NCBI RefSeq assembly: GCF_008831285.2
Contig: NC_045145.1
Span: forward strand, 23,808,802 to 23,872,801
Length of the DNA stretch: 64,000 nucleotides
Direction of reading: 5' to 3'
Source: Nymphaea colorata
Taxonomy: Eukaryota > Streptophyta > Magnoliopsida > Nymphaeales > Nymphaeaceae
In this document: positions 47,150 to 58,549 of the stretch, in pieces
Numbering within the stretch: position 1 is the stretch's first letter
How the letters are laid out: each line of letters begins with the position of its first letter
The notes under the pieces: generated by a model
Told to the model about the DNA's origin: nothing
The model's database searches: none
Seen by the model: the letters and a program-made list of their open reading frames with translations, nothing else
Made by a program: the position numbers and the translations under genes

Positions 47150-47930
47150 GTAAACGGGATACTCGCTCAAACATCATAACAACTCAAATAACATTTAAAC
47201 ATCATAGCAGCCTGCGAGTATGACATTCAAAATGGTATGCAAGGGTATTCAAATAAGGGTAAACAACTCAAATCTTATTAAAACTTACTTAAAAAGCCAC
47301 TGTATTTTTTATCCAAATATACGTGTGAGAGAAAAGAGGAGGATAGGGAGCAAATGTTGTGTTAGTCCTTGCCAGTCAAAGTATGATGAGATGTGCAATG
47401 CATTATCCAACAGTGATCAAAACCACCGCAAGTGTTGTATGAAGGATGGAGATGGGCAGAATGTGGTTAAGGCGGGCATCGCTAATTCGCAGATATGTAG
47501 CAAATAGTAGCCTGTAGGAATGAGAGAGAAAGAAAGCAATGGTGAGCAAGCACAATATTGCAAGCAAAGGAAGGCAGAGCTAGTCACCCGGCATCTTCTC
47601 CACTTAATAGACTAGCACAAGACCAATAATCCCACCCACCTGAGCACCAACGAGCTGCATCCCAAGGGACTCATAATTGGACATAATAAGCTGTTAATGC
47701 GTTTGAATCTGCAAAGTGAAAGGATTCATCGTGGGCAAAGCGGCAGAAACAGGGGAGGACAAGGAACGATGGTAGCGGATAGGCATGTGAGGGAGGGGCT
47801 GCACGGAGGTAGGATGGTATGGGCCAGCGTCCGAATCAAGGTCATAGGAAGACGATAAATACGAAATCCTCGGCCTCCATGAAAGATAGCCAAGCATGTC
47901 GTACTTATCCATGTCGTATTTAACTGATCA
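47150..47930 (-). pseudogene. Membrane-protein family copy D
   Basis: A 72-codon frame (47694-47912) encodes the N-terminal block MDKYDMLGYLSWRPRISYLS, then SSPVSAALPTMNPFTLQI, and ends at a stop. Beyond it the family core continues with stops: SYESLGMQLVGAQVGGIIGL, then a stop in VCLVE, and later RLNHILPISILHTTLAVVLI with a stop in the usual GWC motif. The 3' flank through TTTGAATGTCATACTCGCAG matches copies C and E. It is a decayed copy forming the left arm of the pair. Confidence 0.75.
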
Positions 47931-48365
47931 CTCTCACGAAAAAGAGGGGAAAAAATGGGAAGTGTGTTTTTTGAGGAGAACCTGTTAAGAAAGCCAACAA
48001 TCTCTGACAGCAGAGAGCCTAATTTGAGGAGTGGTTCAGACTATGACCCAAATTTATGGAGTGATTTCACAATCCATTCCTTTGCTTCTGCTTTTTGATT
48101 CTGGAGTTACAAACAACCAAAATAAGTAAATGCTGCAGCGAAATTCAAAATCATCCGAAAGCATGATGAGAAACCCTAAGATCGAAGGCCAAGGGAAAGG
48201 GAAGAAGGCGAAAAAAAAAATCAAAAAGCTGCCATGTTTTCAAAGAAAATCGGTTATCCAACAGTTTTCACATCTCTTAACTGCAAACTTTGGTCCGAAA
48301 ACAACCACATTCTTTTCCCATTGGACAGAAAATATGGTGACGGCCGGTTTGAATTGGCGCCATTG

Positions 48366-48922
48366 GCATTTTGATTTCAGTATCCCTCGGCTTTCGGATA
48401 AAAGGGCATCGTGGTTATTTGCTTGAGGGTGAGGCCAAAATCTTTTTCCTGCTAAATGTGGTGGCTCCGATCGAAATACCAGTGGCCTCAAAATTACAGA
48501 AGCATCCTCATGTAAAAGTATCCTTCACAAAATTTATTTTTCACTTCCAATTGCACATTATGACCAATTTAAATGTTGATAACATAATAAAGTATACAAA
48601 CAACTTGGCACTACATAAAGTTCTTGAGGTCTGTAAAAATTATTTACCAGCAAGATTATTTCATGAAATTGTCTAATTTTTGAAACAGATTGATGAAATA
48701 GTCATAAAATAAAGCATGCTCCACAAATTTAAACTAGTGTAGTAGAAAAAAAATTGCACGAACAGAAATAAAGTCACATGATGACAAATTAAGGATAATT
48801 TTGGCAAGCGTGAGTACTATTTTGTTATCTACAAAGTGGCGAGGGGCTCCTTTGTCATCTCAGAGCAGCCGTGCCATGGATAAAAAGGGAGAGTGAGTGC
48901 AGTGTTGGAGTTGCTCTCTTCT
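48366..48922. other. Spacer of inverted duplication D/E
   Basis: Single-copy sequence in this window. A 101-codon frame (48371-48676, +) begins in the arm and has no motif I recognise. Confidence 0.4.
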
Positions 48923-49389
48923 ATAGGCGCCGAGTCAAACGGGCCAGCACCATATTTTTGGTCCAACGGGAAAAGAACGCGGTTGTTTCCAGACCAAAAT
49001 TTGCAGTTAAGAGACGCGAGAACCACTGGATAACGAGTTTCTTTGAAAAAATGACGGCTTTTTGAATTTTTTTCACCTTCTTCCCTTTCCCTTGGCCTTT
49101 GATCTTAGGGTTTCTCGTCATGCTTTCGGATGATTTTCAATTTTGCCGCAGCGTTTTCTTCCTTTCGTTGTCTGTAACTCCACAATTGAAAACCAGAAAA
49201 CCAGAAGCGAAGGGAAGGATTGTGAAATCGCTCCACAAATTTGGGTCGTAGTCTGAACCACTCTCCATATAAAGCTCTCTGCTGCCGGAGACTGTTGGCT
49301 TTCTGAATAGGTTCTCCTCAAAAAACACATTTTGGGGCACATTTCCCTTTTTTGCCCCTCTTTTTTTGAGAGCAATCAGTTAAATATGA

Positions 49390-50095
49390 CAGGGATAAGT
49401 ACGATATGCTTGGCTATCTTTCATGGAGGCCGAGGATGTCGTACTTATCGTCTTCCCATGACCTCGAATCGGGAACTGGCCTAGACCATCCTACCTCCAC
49501 ACAGCCCCTCCATCATAATGCCCAGTCGCTTCCGTCATTCCCCCTCTTCCCTTTTTCTGCCTCTTTGCCCATGATGAATCCTTCCACTTTGCAGATTGAG
49601 ATGCATCAACGGCGTATTATGTCCAGTTACGAGTCCCTCGGGATGCAGCTTGTCAGTGTTCAGGTCTGCGGGATTATTGGTCTTGTGCCAGTGTGCTTGG
49701 TGGAGAAGCTGCCTGCTAACTGGCTCTGCCTCCTTTTGCTTGTAGTCTTGTGCTTGCTCGCCATTGCTTTCCCTCTCTCTCATTCCTACTGGCTACTATT
49801 TGCTCCATATTTGCGAATTAGTGAGGTCCGCCTTAACCACATTCTGGCCATCTCCGTGCTTGTTACAACACTTGCAGTCGCTGATCACCGTTGGATCGTG
49901 CGTTGCACTTCTCATCATGCTTTGATATTTGGACAAAAAAATATATTGGCTTTCTTAGGCAGTTGTAATAAGATTTGAGCTGTATACGCTTATTTGAGTA
50001 CTCTTCCACTCCATTTTGAATGTCATACTCACAGGTTGTTATGATGTTTAAATGTTGTTTGAGTTGTTATGATGTCTGAGCAAGCATCACGTTGA
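49390..50095 (+). pseudogene. Membrane-protein family copy E, nearly intact
   Basis: The longest member: 190 codons open at 49406-49978. Order: LGYLSWRPRMSYLSSSHDL (residues 2-20), a Pro/Ser-rich stretch, MMNPSTLQIEMHQRRIMSS, then three hydrophobic segments at about 82-98 (VQVCGIIGLVPVCLVEK), 106-124 (WLCLLLLVVLCLLAIAF) and 143-157 (RLNHILAISVLVTTLA). After TTLA one extra base, relative to copies C and D, shifts the frame, so the usual C-terminal tail (ending HLIML in C) is replaced. An upstream in-frame Met at GACAGGGATAAG is absent. The ATG at 49406 matches the family start. The arrangement suggests an integral membrane protein of unknown role. This copy is probably non-functional. Confidence 0.6.
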
Positions 50096-50269
50096 ATGGT
50101 CGCCCCCCCAACAATTAATTTTTTAGGGTACTGTTAGCTCTGCCCCTTTTGGACCTTGGCTTTTCATTTCTGATCATAATCAAGTGAATGGAAAATGCAC
50201 TCCTCAGAGTTTGATTTTTGAATCTAATTTGCAAACAAATCATGCAACTACTTTTAACTAGAACGAGTA
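50096..50269. other. Junction sequence right of D/E
   Basis: It includes a run of seven C (50102-50108 region). Not matched elsewhere. Confidence 0.4.
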
Positions 50270-50690
50270 CCCTAGCTCAAGTGATTGGATCTCTCTCTCT
50301 CTCTCTCATAGTAAAGCTTATGCAGTACATAGAGTGTGTGACTGAATCCAACACAGTCAGTCTAAACTCAAATTGAACAGTGGATCGAGGTGGACTTGAG
50401 TAATTTAAACCACGTTTGGGGTGCAAATGTAATTTTAGAGTTTTCAACTAACACGTCCTCTTTTACCTTCAAATTTATTTAATGTTGGAAGGAATGTGTA
50501 TGTTTTTGGAAGACATATAGTCAATTGAATCAACTTATTCATCCGTGGTCACAAGGTTCATATTCATGCCATTGAAATAATAATAAAAATAATATTTTGC
50601 AAGATTATGCTTAATTTTTTTAGGGCACAACCTACCGAAAAAATTCGGTCATGTTTGACTTGACGATTAGTGCAATGAATTTTCTTTTCC
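50270..50690 (-). repeat. Reversed copy of 32150-32590 (Q)
   Basis: The reverse complement matches the right part of the terminal-inverted-repeat element at 31884-32513 and its flank, including the microsatellite. It breaks off where module X4 begins. Confidence 0.85.
50290..50308 (+). repeat. (CT)n microsatellite
   Basis: Reverse-orientation counterpart of the (GA)n tract at 32543-32561. Confidence 0.95.
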
Positions 50691-52487
50691 CAAAACTTCG
50701 TGCATGTTCCACCCTCTCGTTTGACTCATTGGAAATATGAAATTGAAAATAAGTTTTTAGAAACTTATTTGAATAATTAAAGAAATGAAAACAAAATGCA
50801 GATTTTTAAGAAATAAATTTAAATTAAATGCTAGCTATTTATATTATCATCTGGATTCATATTCAATTGAAAGACAAGGAAACAAAGAGAGCAGTAGAGG
50901 GGCAAGAACCATTTCACTTGGTTTCTACAAAGAATCAAACTGAGGACTTGGTTACTATACGCCATCTAACCTAATTGGTTGCACTACTTTTTTATTTTTC
51001 TATTTCTATTAACGATTTGGAAAAAAATAGAAGGCTGAAGTGGTTTCTTATAAATTTGCCACCTAAAGGCACATACCAATTTCACGTGTATCTGTTTTGC
51101 ATTTGCACTTAGAGAAAGGAAATGGTGCATTTTCAATAGTATCTCTATTAACCTTCAATTTAGAAAAAGTAGAAGGCTAAAGTGGATAAGTTAAGCACCT
51201 AAAGGCACATACCAATTTCTATATCTACGTGCATGTAAAGTATTTTACATTTGCACATTAAAAAAGGGAGATGGACCATTTTCAATATGGCCACCAGACC
51301 TATATCACTACTAAGTGAATATCCATTTTTTATATTAATATACATCCAGCCATACTTTCCTTCCTATCTAAGTACATATTTTGAACCAACAGAACAGTAA
51401 AAACATGAATTTTTGAAGACCTATACTAGCTTTTGTTACTTTTGAGTTTGAAATAGCCGTCATATTGAAAAGTGAAAACACAAAAATAGTGAGGAGCAAT
51501 GCATAACGACACAAACAAGAAGAGTTGTACACTGAGTTGTAGAACTCAGACATGTGACTTTCAACATTCAAGAATGTATAGTGCTAAGGTTGAAGGATAT
51601 GGCTTTGGATGGTCACCAATGTGAAGCAATGGGCGCTTTATAGTAGATAATATATGGTACTTTTAGGAAATAATGATTAATAGTAGGTGACCAAATAAGA
51701 AATGGGGGGACATATGAAAATAGATCTTTTTTTTATTTGTTTTAAACAGAGAAAAATTGTTGTCTTTATTAAACTTTGGATTGTATCATCTTCACTTATT
51801 ATGACAATCGATACTATCCATTCTTTTAATTTTGTTTTCCAATCTTTCATGATTAATGTCAATGAGTGTCAAATTTGATTATCTATGTGGGAAAAGTTTG
51901 TAACGATTTTTTTCCCTCCTTTACAATGCAAAAATTGATTGGTAGGATTGTATATACTAAGAAAAATGTTGTTATATAGGTGGAACACTTGAAATGCAAA
52001 AGGGGAAGATGATAAAAGGGAATCCTTGTTGTTAGTGATGCATATTTTCTTTCTAGTCATGAGTAAGTACCTATCCAAATGGTTGGGCATGACTTGTATT
52101 GGTACAAGTGACGCGATATGTTTGCACATAATTTTTCTCACTATTGTGGATATCTATCCTTTAATAAGTTTTTAAATCGATCCTTATCTGTTCTTTTTAT
52201 CTAGACAAGTTTATTTTTTAGGTTAATGCTGTTCAGATGCAAAACTGTTGGGAGATGGATCCCTTCCTTTTTATTAATAGAGAATGAAAAAAAAAAACAT
52301 GTGATTGAATACTAGCCTAAAGATTAGGCCAAAGGATCAACAAGAGACTTGAAGACCTCCGTTCCAGGATTTGCAACTCCTAATTATAGTCTTGTTCTTA
52401 GCCATATGTAGGGGCGAGTACCTCATGCCTTGCCTTTTATAAATTCTGAACTGTTTATTGCAACCTTTGCTTCCAACATCTAGGTTC
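50690..52487 (+). repeat. Dispersed module X, copy 4
   Basis: It is colinear with X1. On the minus strand it carries a TATA-like CTATAAAGCGC (about 51630-51642). Downstream is a 67-codon frame (51368-51571) with the hydrophobic stretch YALLLTIFVFSLFNMTAIS, and a second frame of 90 codons (51869-52141) whose last 70 residues (from MPNHL to HIDNQI) are shared with a minus-strand frame in X1 (20786-21025). I do not recognise either peptide. Confidence 0.8.
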
Positions 52488-52903
52488 TAGGGATGTCAAA
52501 GGATCAAATTCAAATGGGTTAAACTCATAATCATATCAATTCTCTTGGATATTCGCATGCTCAGATTCAAATTCAGATTCAGATACGAACGAAAACAAAA
52601 TCATATCTGAAGTTGAATTTGAATTTGATATCTGATCCGAATTTGATCTAGATCTGAATTTGAATCCAAATTTTGAACACTATCTAACTGATTTCAAAAG
52701 GTAAGGGCATTCGATATATGATGTTTTTTTTTTAAACTAAATCTAATGTGAATCTGAATCCATATCTGAATCCCATTGGTTGTCACTTTTTAAATCTGAA
52801 TCTGATCCAGTTTATTAATCGGATACTATTTTTTTTCATATTTGATTTTTTGGGAATGGTTCGATTGGATATTCGATCTAAATTAGATACATTGACATCC
52901 CTA
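52488..52903. mobile_element. MITE with TAGGGATGTCAA ends
   Basis: The ends TAGGGATGTCAA and TTGACATCCCTA are 12-base inverted repeats around 416 bases of sequence dominated by GAATTTGAAT/ATCTGAAT-like words. Truncated relative at 21647-21790. Confidence 0.8.
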
Positions 52904-53961
52904 ACTTCCATCAAGTAAGTTTAATCATGTTTTCCCTGGGCCCTGAAGCAGTATTGGACCTTGGGAATAAGAGGGAGACAAGGAGAATAAATATATGCAT
53001 AAGAAATATATGCTCTTGGGTGCTTATTTTCAAAGCCATCTTTTGTACTCCATGAGATTCAATAGAAACCGGTTGTGTTAGCATTGCTCCCATATTGGAA
53101 GCCAAGGATTTGGTCTAACGTTGACTCACAAAAGAAGGAAAATCAAACTTATCTGCGTCGTATTGGTGCACTAATTTTTCATGGGCTAGTATGGTTAATG
53201 ACTAAAATACCTTTAGTTTACACTTGAAAAAAAGGACAAAAAATTAAAATGAAAAAGGTAAAAAGACTATATAGGACATTTTTAACAAATTACCAAAATG
53301 TCCTTTCTCCCTCAATGCGTGCAACTTTCTTTCAAGGAAAATATCTCCCTTAAAGCGCACTACTATTCAACGAGCTTATATCCTCCCACATAGAGCTTTG
53401 TTTATTTTTCTCGTGCACATTAGTATTCCTATGCTTCCAAATAGCTGTGGAAAAGGAAAGATGCGAACATCGTCTCCTCTGATTCAATTTGACTCACTAA
53501 GCCATCATTGCTCTTAGTGTGGATGCATTCTATGCACCTAGAAAAGACTCCGTTTCTTGGGTGCATTTGATGACCCAGAAAAATGTCCGGTGGTAGCCAC
53601 TTTTTTCATGAAAATCGTGGACTTTGAATGTTTCCACCAATCAGGATTGGATTTGGGAAAATGATCCATGGAAAATAAAGTCAGATTCATCTGTCTTGAC
53701 TTTTTCCTACCAAAAAATTTCAGATAGTTTCCCTTGACTTCTTTGGCTATGGTTTTTATCGTTAGGGTTGTACAATGAGTCAAGCCAACTCGAGTTCAAA
53801 TGAGACTTACTTGGTCAAGCTTGATTTGAGCTCAACACGTTTGTAAATGAGTCGATTTCGAGGTTAACTAAAAACTTGAATTTATAAATGAGTCGAGTTC
53901 AAGAACTTTAACTTAACTGGAACTAGAATTTATAACTTAGTTGAGTTTGAGTTACATGTAG
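52904..53961. other. Intergenic, nothing identified
   Basis: Short minus-strand frames at 52911-53105 and 53538-53783 show no recognisable motif. Confidence 0.35.
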
Positions 53962-54330
53962 TATAGGGATGTCGGCATAACCGATTTGAATCAAATATCA
54001 AAACAATGAGCTCAGAAAAAAAATCAGATATGAAAAAAAAATATTTGATTAAGAAACGGACAAGATTTAGATTTAAGAAATGACATCGGAAGATTTGGAT
54101 TGGGATATACATAAATATCTGGCTGGATTTAGATATGGAATCAAATTGGATGTATTTTTAAACAAATATCTTATATCTAATGCTCTTAAATATTGAAAAT
54201 CGGCTAATTCGGTTCAAATTTCAGATTCGGATTTAGTTACGAATGTAAAAATCAGATTCATATCGGATTCAAAATGTGAAATCAGATTTTGGATTTGAAT
54301 TTTCTTTGTTCATATTCCTAATATGTGAAT
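53962..54330. mobile_element. Degenerate TAGGGATGTC MITE relative
   Basis: It starts TAGGGATGTCGGCAT and is filled with GGATTTGAAT/ATCAGAT-like words. The right end (TTCATATTCCTA) is a decayed inverted repeat. Confidence 0.55.
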
Positions 54331-54699
54331 ATCTGAAAAGACAGATATAGTTAAAGGTGTATCTGATTCATTAAACTTGAGTAAGCTCGTTTAATATAGG
54401 TTATCTTTGTTTTTTGTTATAATTTTCAAATTTAAAGCAGAGGATAGAAATGAATATCAACATGCTTCAATAAGTCGAGCTAGAGTTAGGATGCGGTCTA
54501 TTGACCTTTTTCGCCTGGAACTTTTCGGTCATTTGTTCTTGTGTCCACTGGCACATAGTTCGAGAAGGGAGCAAAGCACATTCTCTAGTCATCAAGTGGT
54601 GTTCTTCACCTTGTTCGTTATAGAGACTGCCCTCTCGAATATGATATTTGCGGTTTTAGTTCTGGATAACGCCCACCTTTTTGTTCGCTGAAATGTCAC

Positions 54700-54870
54700 A
54701 AAGAAGTGTGGTCTTATGGACGGGCAACGGTTAATGCTTAATGGATATGAGACAGTTGGACTGATGGACGATGCTCATAAATTATATGATGAAATGCCTG
54801 AAAAAGTGTAATTTCTTTGGACTGCCATGGTAGCTGGTTATGCAGCTGTACCATTGTTAGCGTGATTGCT
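54700..54870 (+). pseudogene. PPR-protein relic
   Basis: Frames broken by stops read CGLMDGQRL, then GLMDDAHKLYDEMPEKV, a stop, and LWTAMVAGYA, the signature of one PPR unit with the start of the next. The upstream frame 54407-54691 shows no clear PPR motif. A fragment only. Confidence 0.65.
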
Positions 54871-55222
54871 GTTGCTGATCACTTCTAGATAGTTTCAGTT
54901 GTTGTTAATTGGTAGAATGGTTCATTGTTTATTTTTTTTCTTTTTCGGCTTTTCATCCATCTGTAAAATTTGTACTATTGATGAAACCAATAGATAATTT
55001 CATCGGACTTTAATTCGATTCAAATTGCATGCCCAACTTGATTACTAATGATTTGGTTTTTCGTATTTGTAAACAATTATTTTGGCCGAAGAACCTCGAG
55101 GGCAGGCTATCTTGTATTTGATTCTTGTAGTTATATGATAGTCTAAAATGTATTACAAGATGAATTTCCAGTTCAGCTGCATTTGATTTTGTAGATATAA
55201 TTGCATAAAGCAATTGACCTGT
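54871..55222. other. Intergenic, nothing identified
   Basis: No repeat partner or coding motif seen. Confidence 0.35.
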
Positions 55223-56517
55223 TGTTAACACCCCAAATTTTTCAAAAAACTGTATTCCATTTTTATTGAAACAAAATTCTCAGTTGTTTTATTTGGATTT
55301 TATTTTTGCACCCTAAGCCCAACCCTAGACCCAAAACAGACTTTCATACCCATAAATAAGTCCAATGCACGACTATTTGATCCAAAACGAATCTCTAGAC
55401 CATGTCTAAGTCCAAACACAAGGTTCAAATTCAAACACGGGATTCAAATACGAAATCAAACTCTCGGATCTGAATTAGATCCAAAATCCATTGAGAATTT
55501 CAAACTCAAAATCCAAAATCAAGATCAAAATGACAAAATTTGATGCTATGAACACCACACGCGCGTGCATGGACCTTCCTTTGGTTTTATGTTTCGATCT
55601 GAAGCCAAGACGTGTTTTTGAGCCTAAATCACTCACTAAAACGTGTCGACAACAAATTGAACCCAATTTGGATTTAAAACGAGCTCGGAGTCGCTCAAAA
55701 CAAAGTCAGCCACCCATTTGTAGAAAAAACCATTTTTTTACACATTTTAAATAAAAAACGTTATGTTTTTTTATATTATCAACCTTTTCTTCTATTTATT
55801 AATATATTTATTTCGTTTAATTTTTTTTTACTTGCTTGCGTGTTGCACAGGTGCGCGTGACTGTACGACGCAGTGCGTTGCGGACTGCCGCACTGCTTTC
55901 ATCAATGTCCCAGGCGCAACAGCCTGTGCACTACACAAGCCCCATTTTCTTTCTTAATCACCCGATTATTAGACCCCAATGAGTGCTTTGTTACAATATT
56001 CCATATTTCATGAGTATTTGATTTTCTTCCATACCCAATAGTGGGAGAAATATATTCTCTTGTAACAAACAAAATGATTATGGTTTTATCTTCACATATA
56101 AAAACATTAATATCATGTTTTTTAAAAGATTTTCATAAAAAAAAAACTCCCTTTAATAAGGCTTTGGAGACTTAGCATAGACTCTTGCATGAATCCAAGT
56201 TCCTCTCCGGCCTACAAAAAATTAAAGTCAGATATTTTGAAATCGTTTGTTGATTTCAACTCTCATGAAAACATATGCGTATACATGCACATCACTATCT
56301 CTCTTTGTTCTTCTCTTTTTTTGATTTAACATATTCTTTTACAAATTCTTATACATGTACATATGAATATATATACGTCTCTTTCTCTCTCTCTAGAGCT
56401 TCCTTTTCTCTAAAAATATCTTTTTCTTTAACATATCCCTTTCTCTTTTTTTTTTTTTAAATCTTCTTCTCCCTCAACATTTGAGTTAATAATTTATTTT
56501 CACAAGCTCTCATATAC

Positions 56518-56549
<32 letters not shown>

Positions 56550-57290
56550 GCATCTCTCTTTTCCTTTTTATAAATATTTTATTTTGTGATTTTAAAGTCT
56601 CGCTCTTTTTCTCTATTACTCTTGGATTAAGGTATTTTCTCTGTCCATTCTTTTGAATATTTTTTCTCTCAAAATTTTTTCTTTTGCTGACTTCATCAAC
56701 ACTAAAACTCAAGTAATGACCCAATATTGGAATCATGCTTCATGGTCTACAACCTCAATCTAATTTCAAAAACTTTTCTCTCTTCATAGACATATTTAAG
56801 ACAATTTTATAAATAAAAAAATGAGAAATTTAGATGTATGCGATAGTAGGAATGCCTTTAGATAAATGCTATTGTAGGAATGAATGATTTATTCTTAATC
56901 AAGTAGGGTCAATGCATTCATATATTCACATTCATTTATAAAATCACAAAATGATCACAAACACTCCTCTAAAGGAACTTAAGCAAGATGAGATGAAGTT
57001 TTAGTTAGGTAGCTACAAAATTAAATCAAAATCTCAAACCTAATAAAACACTTAAGAGAATGCCAAAGTGACTTCAAAATGTGATCTTCAAATGTTTTCA
57101 AACAATATTTGTAAAGATTTTCTAATTCAAAATTTTTCAAATGAAAATGTTTTACACCCTCAAATGATTCTTCAAAACTTTTCTCAAAAATTTGAAACAT
57201 CAAATCTTCAACATTTTCTCAAACACTACACTGCATTTAGAATGAAAAGATGTTTAAGCCAAAACGAAATGCATCAAGAATAAATACAGC
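55223..57290 (+). other. Possible long LTR region
   Basis: It starts TGTTAACACCCCAAA, a common start of plant gypsy LTRs. It then shows a C-rich stretch, a GC-rich island near 55845-55935 and long T/CT-rich tracts with no coding content. I found no matching second copy and no end, so this is a guess. Confidence 0.25.
56517..56548 (+). repeat. (TG)n(TA)n microsatellite
   Basis: A compound dinucleotide repeat of about 32 bases. Confidence 0.95.
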
Positions 57291-58394
57291 CCTTGGATTG
57301 GTTATCCCCTGTAAAGGCGCTGGGAATGGTCAGTCCTCGTACCGATAGACGAGTCCCTTTCTCTCTCATTTAAAAATAAAACCTTATTTTCTGGAGCACT
57401 CTAAAAACCAAATATTTTGTGGAGATGCAAACAAATTGCGACCGTGATGGGACCCATCATCGCTTGACTATGATTATTATTGATGCATTTTCACAAACTT
57501 GAACCTTTCATATATTACCGATGATAAAACATGTCCTATTCTTTGGCATTGACGCCATCGGCATTTCATTACAGTGCTTGATGAATGTGTTTTCTATCTT
57601 GAATATAAGACTAATAGAGGAGAATCAATCATATTCACCTAGATCTAGGATTAAATACAACCCTCCTCAATTTAAGACATGATTGAAAACAATGCTTGAT
57701 CTTCTACTTATTTTAATCTCCAACTTGGAAAACATTGCGTTAGAGACAACCAATTTTGCATGTTTGCTCATATTTTGAAAACTTCTCATACCTATTTGTC
57801 CCAATCATCATGTTGTTGGGCTTGGGCCTTAGACGGTAGCACAAGACTAAACCTTACAACTGAACCACACTTAGGGCAGAAAGCCCTCTCATTAGTCCTT
57901 TGAGAGGTAACTTGTATATCGACGAGTATCCAAGTAGAAGTGGACAAACCTTGCCCTTAGTTCTCAAATGAAGGAGTCTATGCTTGTACTAAGCCTCTTA
58001 GGTAAGATATATTGACATATTTTATATGGAATAATAATAATTGATCAAACCAAACTCAATTAGGGTCCCATGCTCATTTTTCAAATATATGCATGATAAA
58101 TGTATATGACTTTGAAAAGTACTGGATGTTTATCATTGTATGATGAATGCATGTGTGCCTTCCATACACTCCTTGATCAATTAAATAATTTTACATTTCA
58201 TATTCCTCATTTAATTCAATGTTTTCTTCGATCATCTCTATGTAATCTTCAACACGACTATGCCATAAGCTCATGCTTTAATCACACTAAAATAGTGACA
58301 TTGATTTTTAAAATTCTATCATATATATTTAGCCAAATAATTTTCTATCTTCAATACTTATAGTGTGTCTTTCTTCCCTTTCTACCTCCATGAT
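57291..58394. other. Intergenic, nothing identified
   Basis: The 57300-57480 part is GC-richer and could be retroelement leader. No frame with a recognisable motif. Confidence 0.3.
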
Positions 58395-58549
58395 TTTGTT
58401 GGGTCATCAATTATTAGCCAATTGTTCGAAATAATGAAGCAATATTCAATAACACAACAATCAAATGAAAATGTATGCCAAGAGATCAACTATCCTGCAT
58501 TGTCATGGAGGTTATGGCCGTAGAGAAACAATTGAATGGAATAATGAAC
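58395..58549 (+). repeat. Fragment of repeat R
   Basis: It matches about 24998-25201 (shared TATTAGCCAATTGTT and TTGAATGGAATAATGAAC), with an internal deletion. It ends at the base where the TRIM LTR begins, so 25.2 kb shows the unoccupied sequence. Confidence 0.8.

Larger units (their letters stand above)
47146..50095. repeat. Head-to-head inverted duplication D/E, 2.95 kb
   Basis: Arms about 47146-48365 and 48923-50095 are imperfect reverse complements with a spacer of about 560 bases. The outer ends share GATGTTTGAGCGAGTATC-like sequence. Each arm holds one membrane-protein family copy transcribed outward, plus about 0.45 kb of shared upstream flank. The flank contains further matched blocks such as AACCCTAAGATC and GGCCAAGGGAAAGGGAAGAA. 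Confidence 0.88.

Noticed and set aside
55491-55754. An 87-codon protein gene
   Set aside because: It consists of low-complexity Lys/Ser-rich residues from a repeat-like region, with a competing frame on the other strand.
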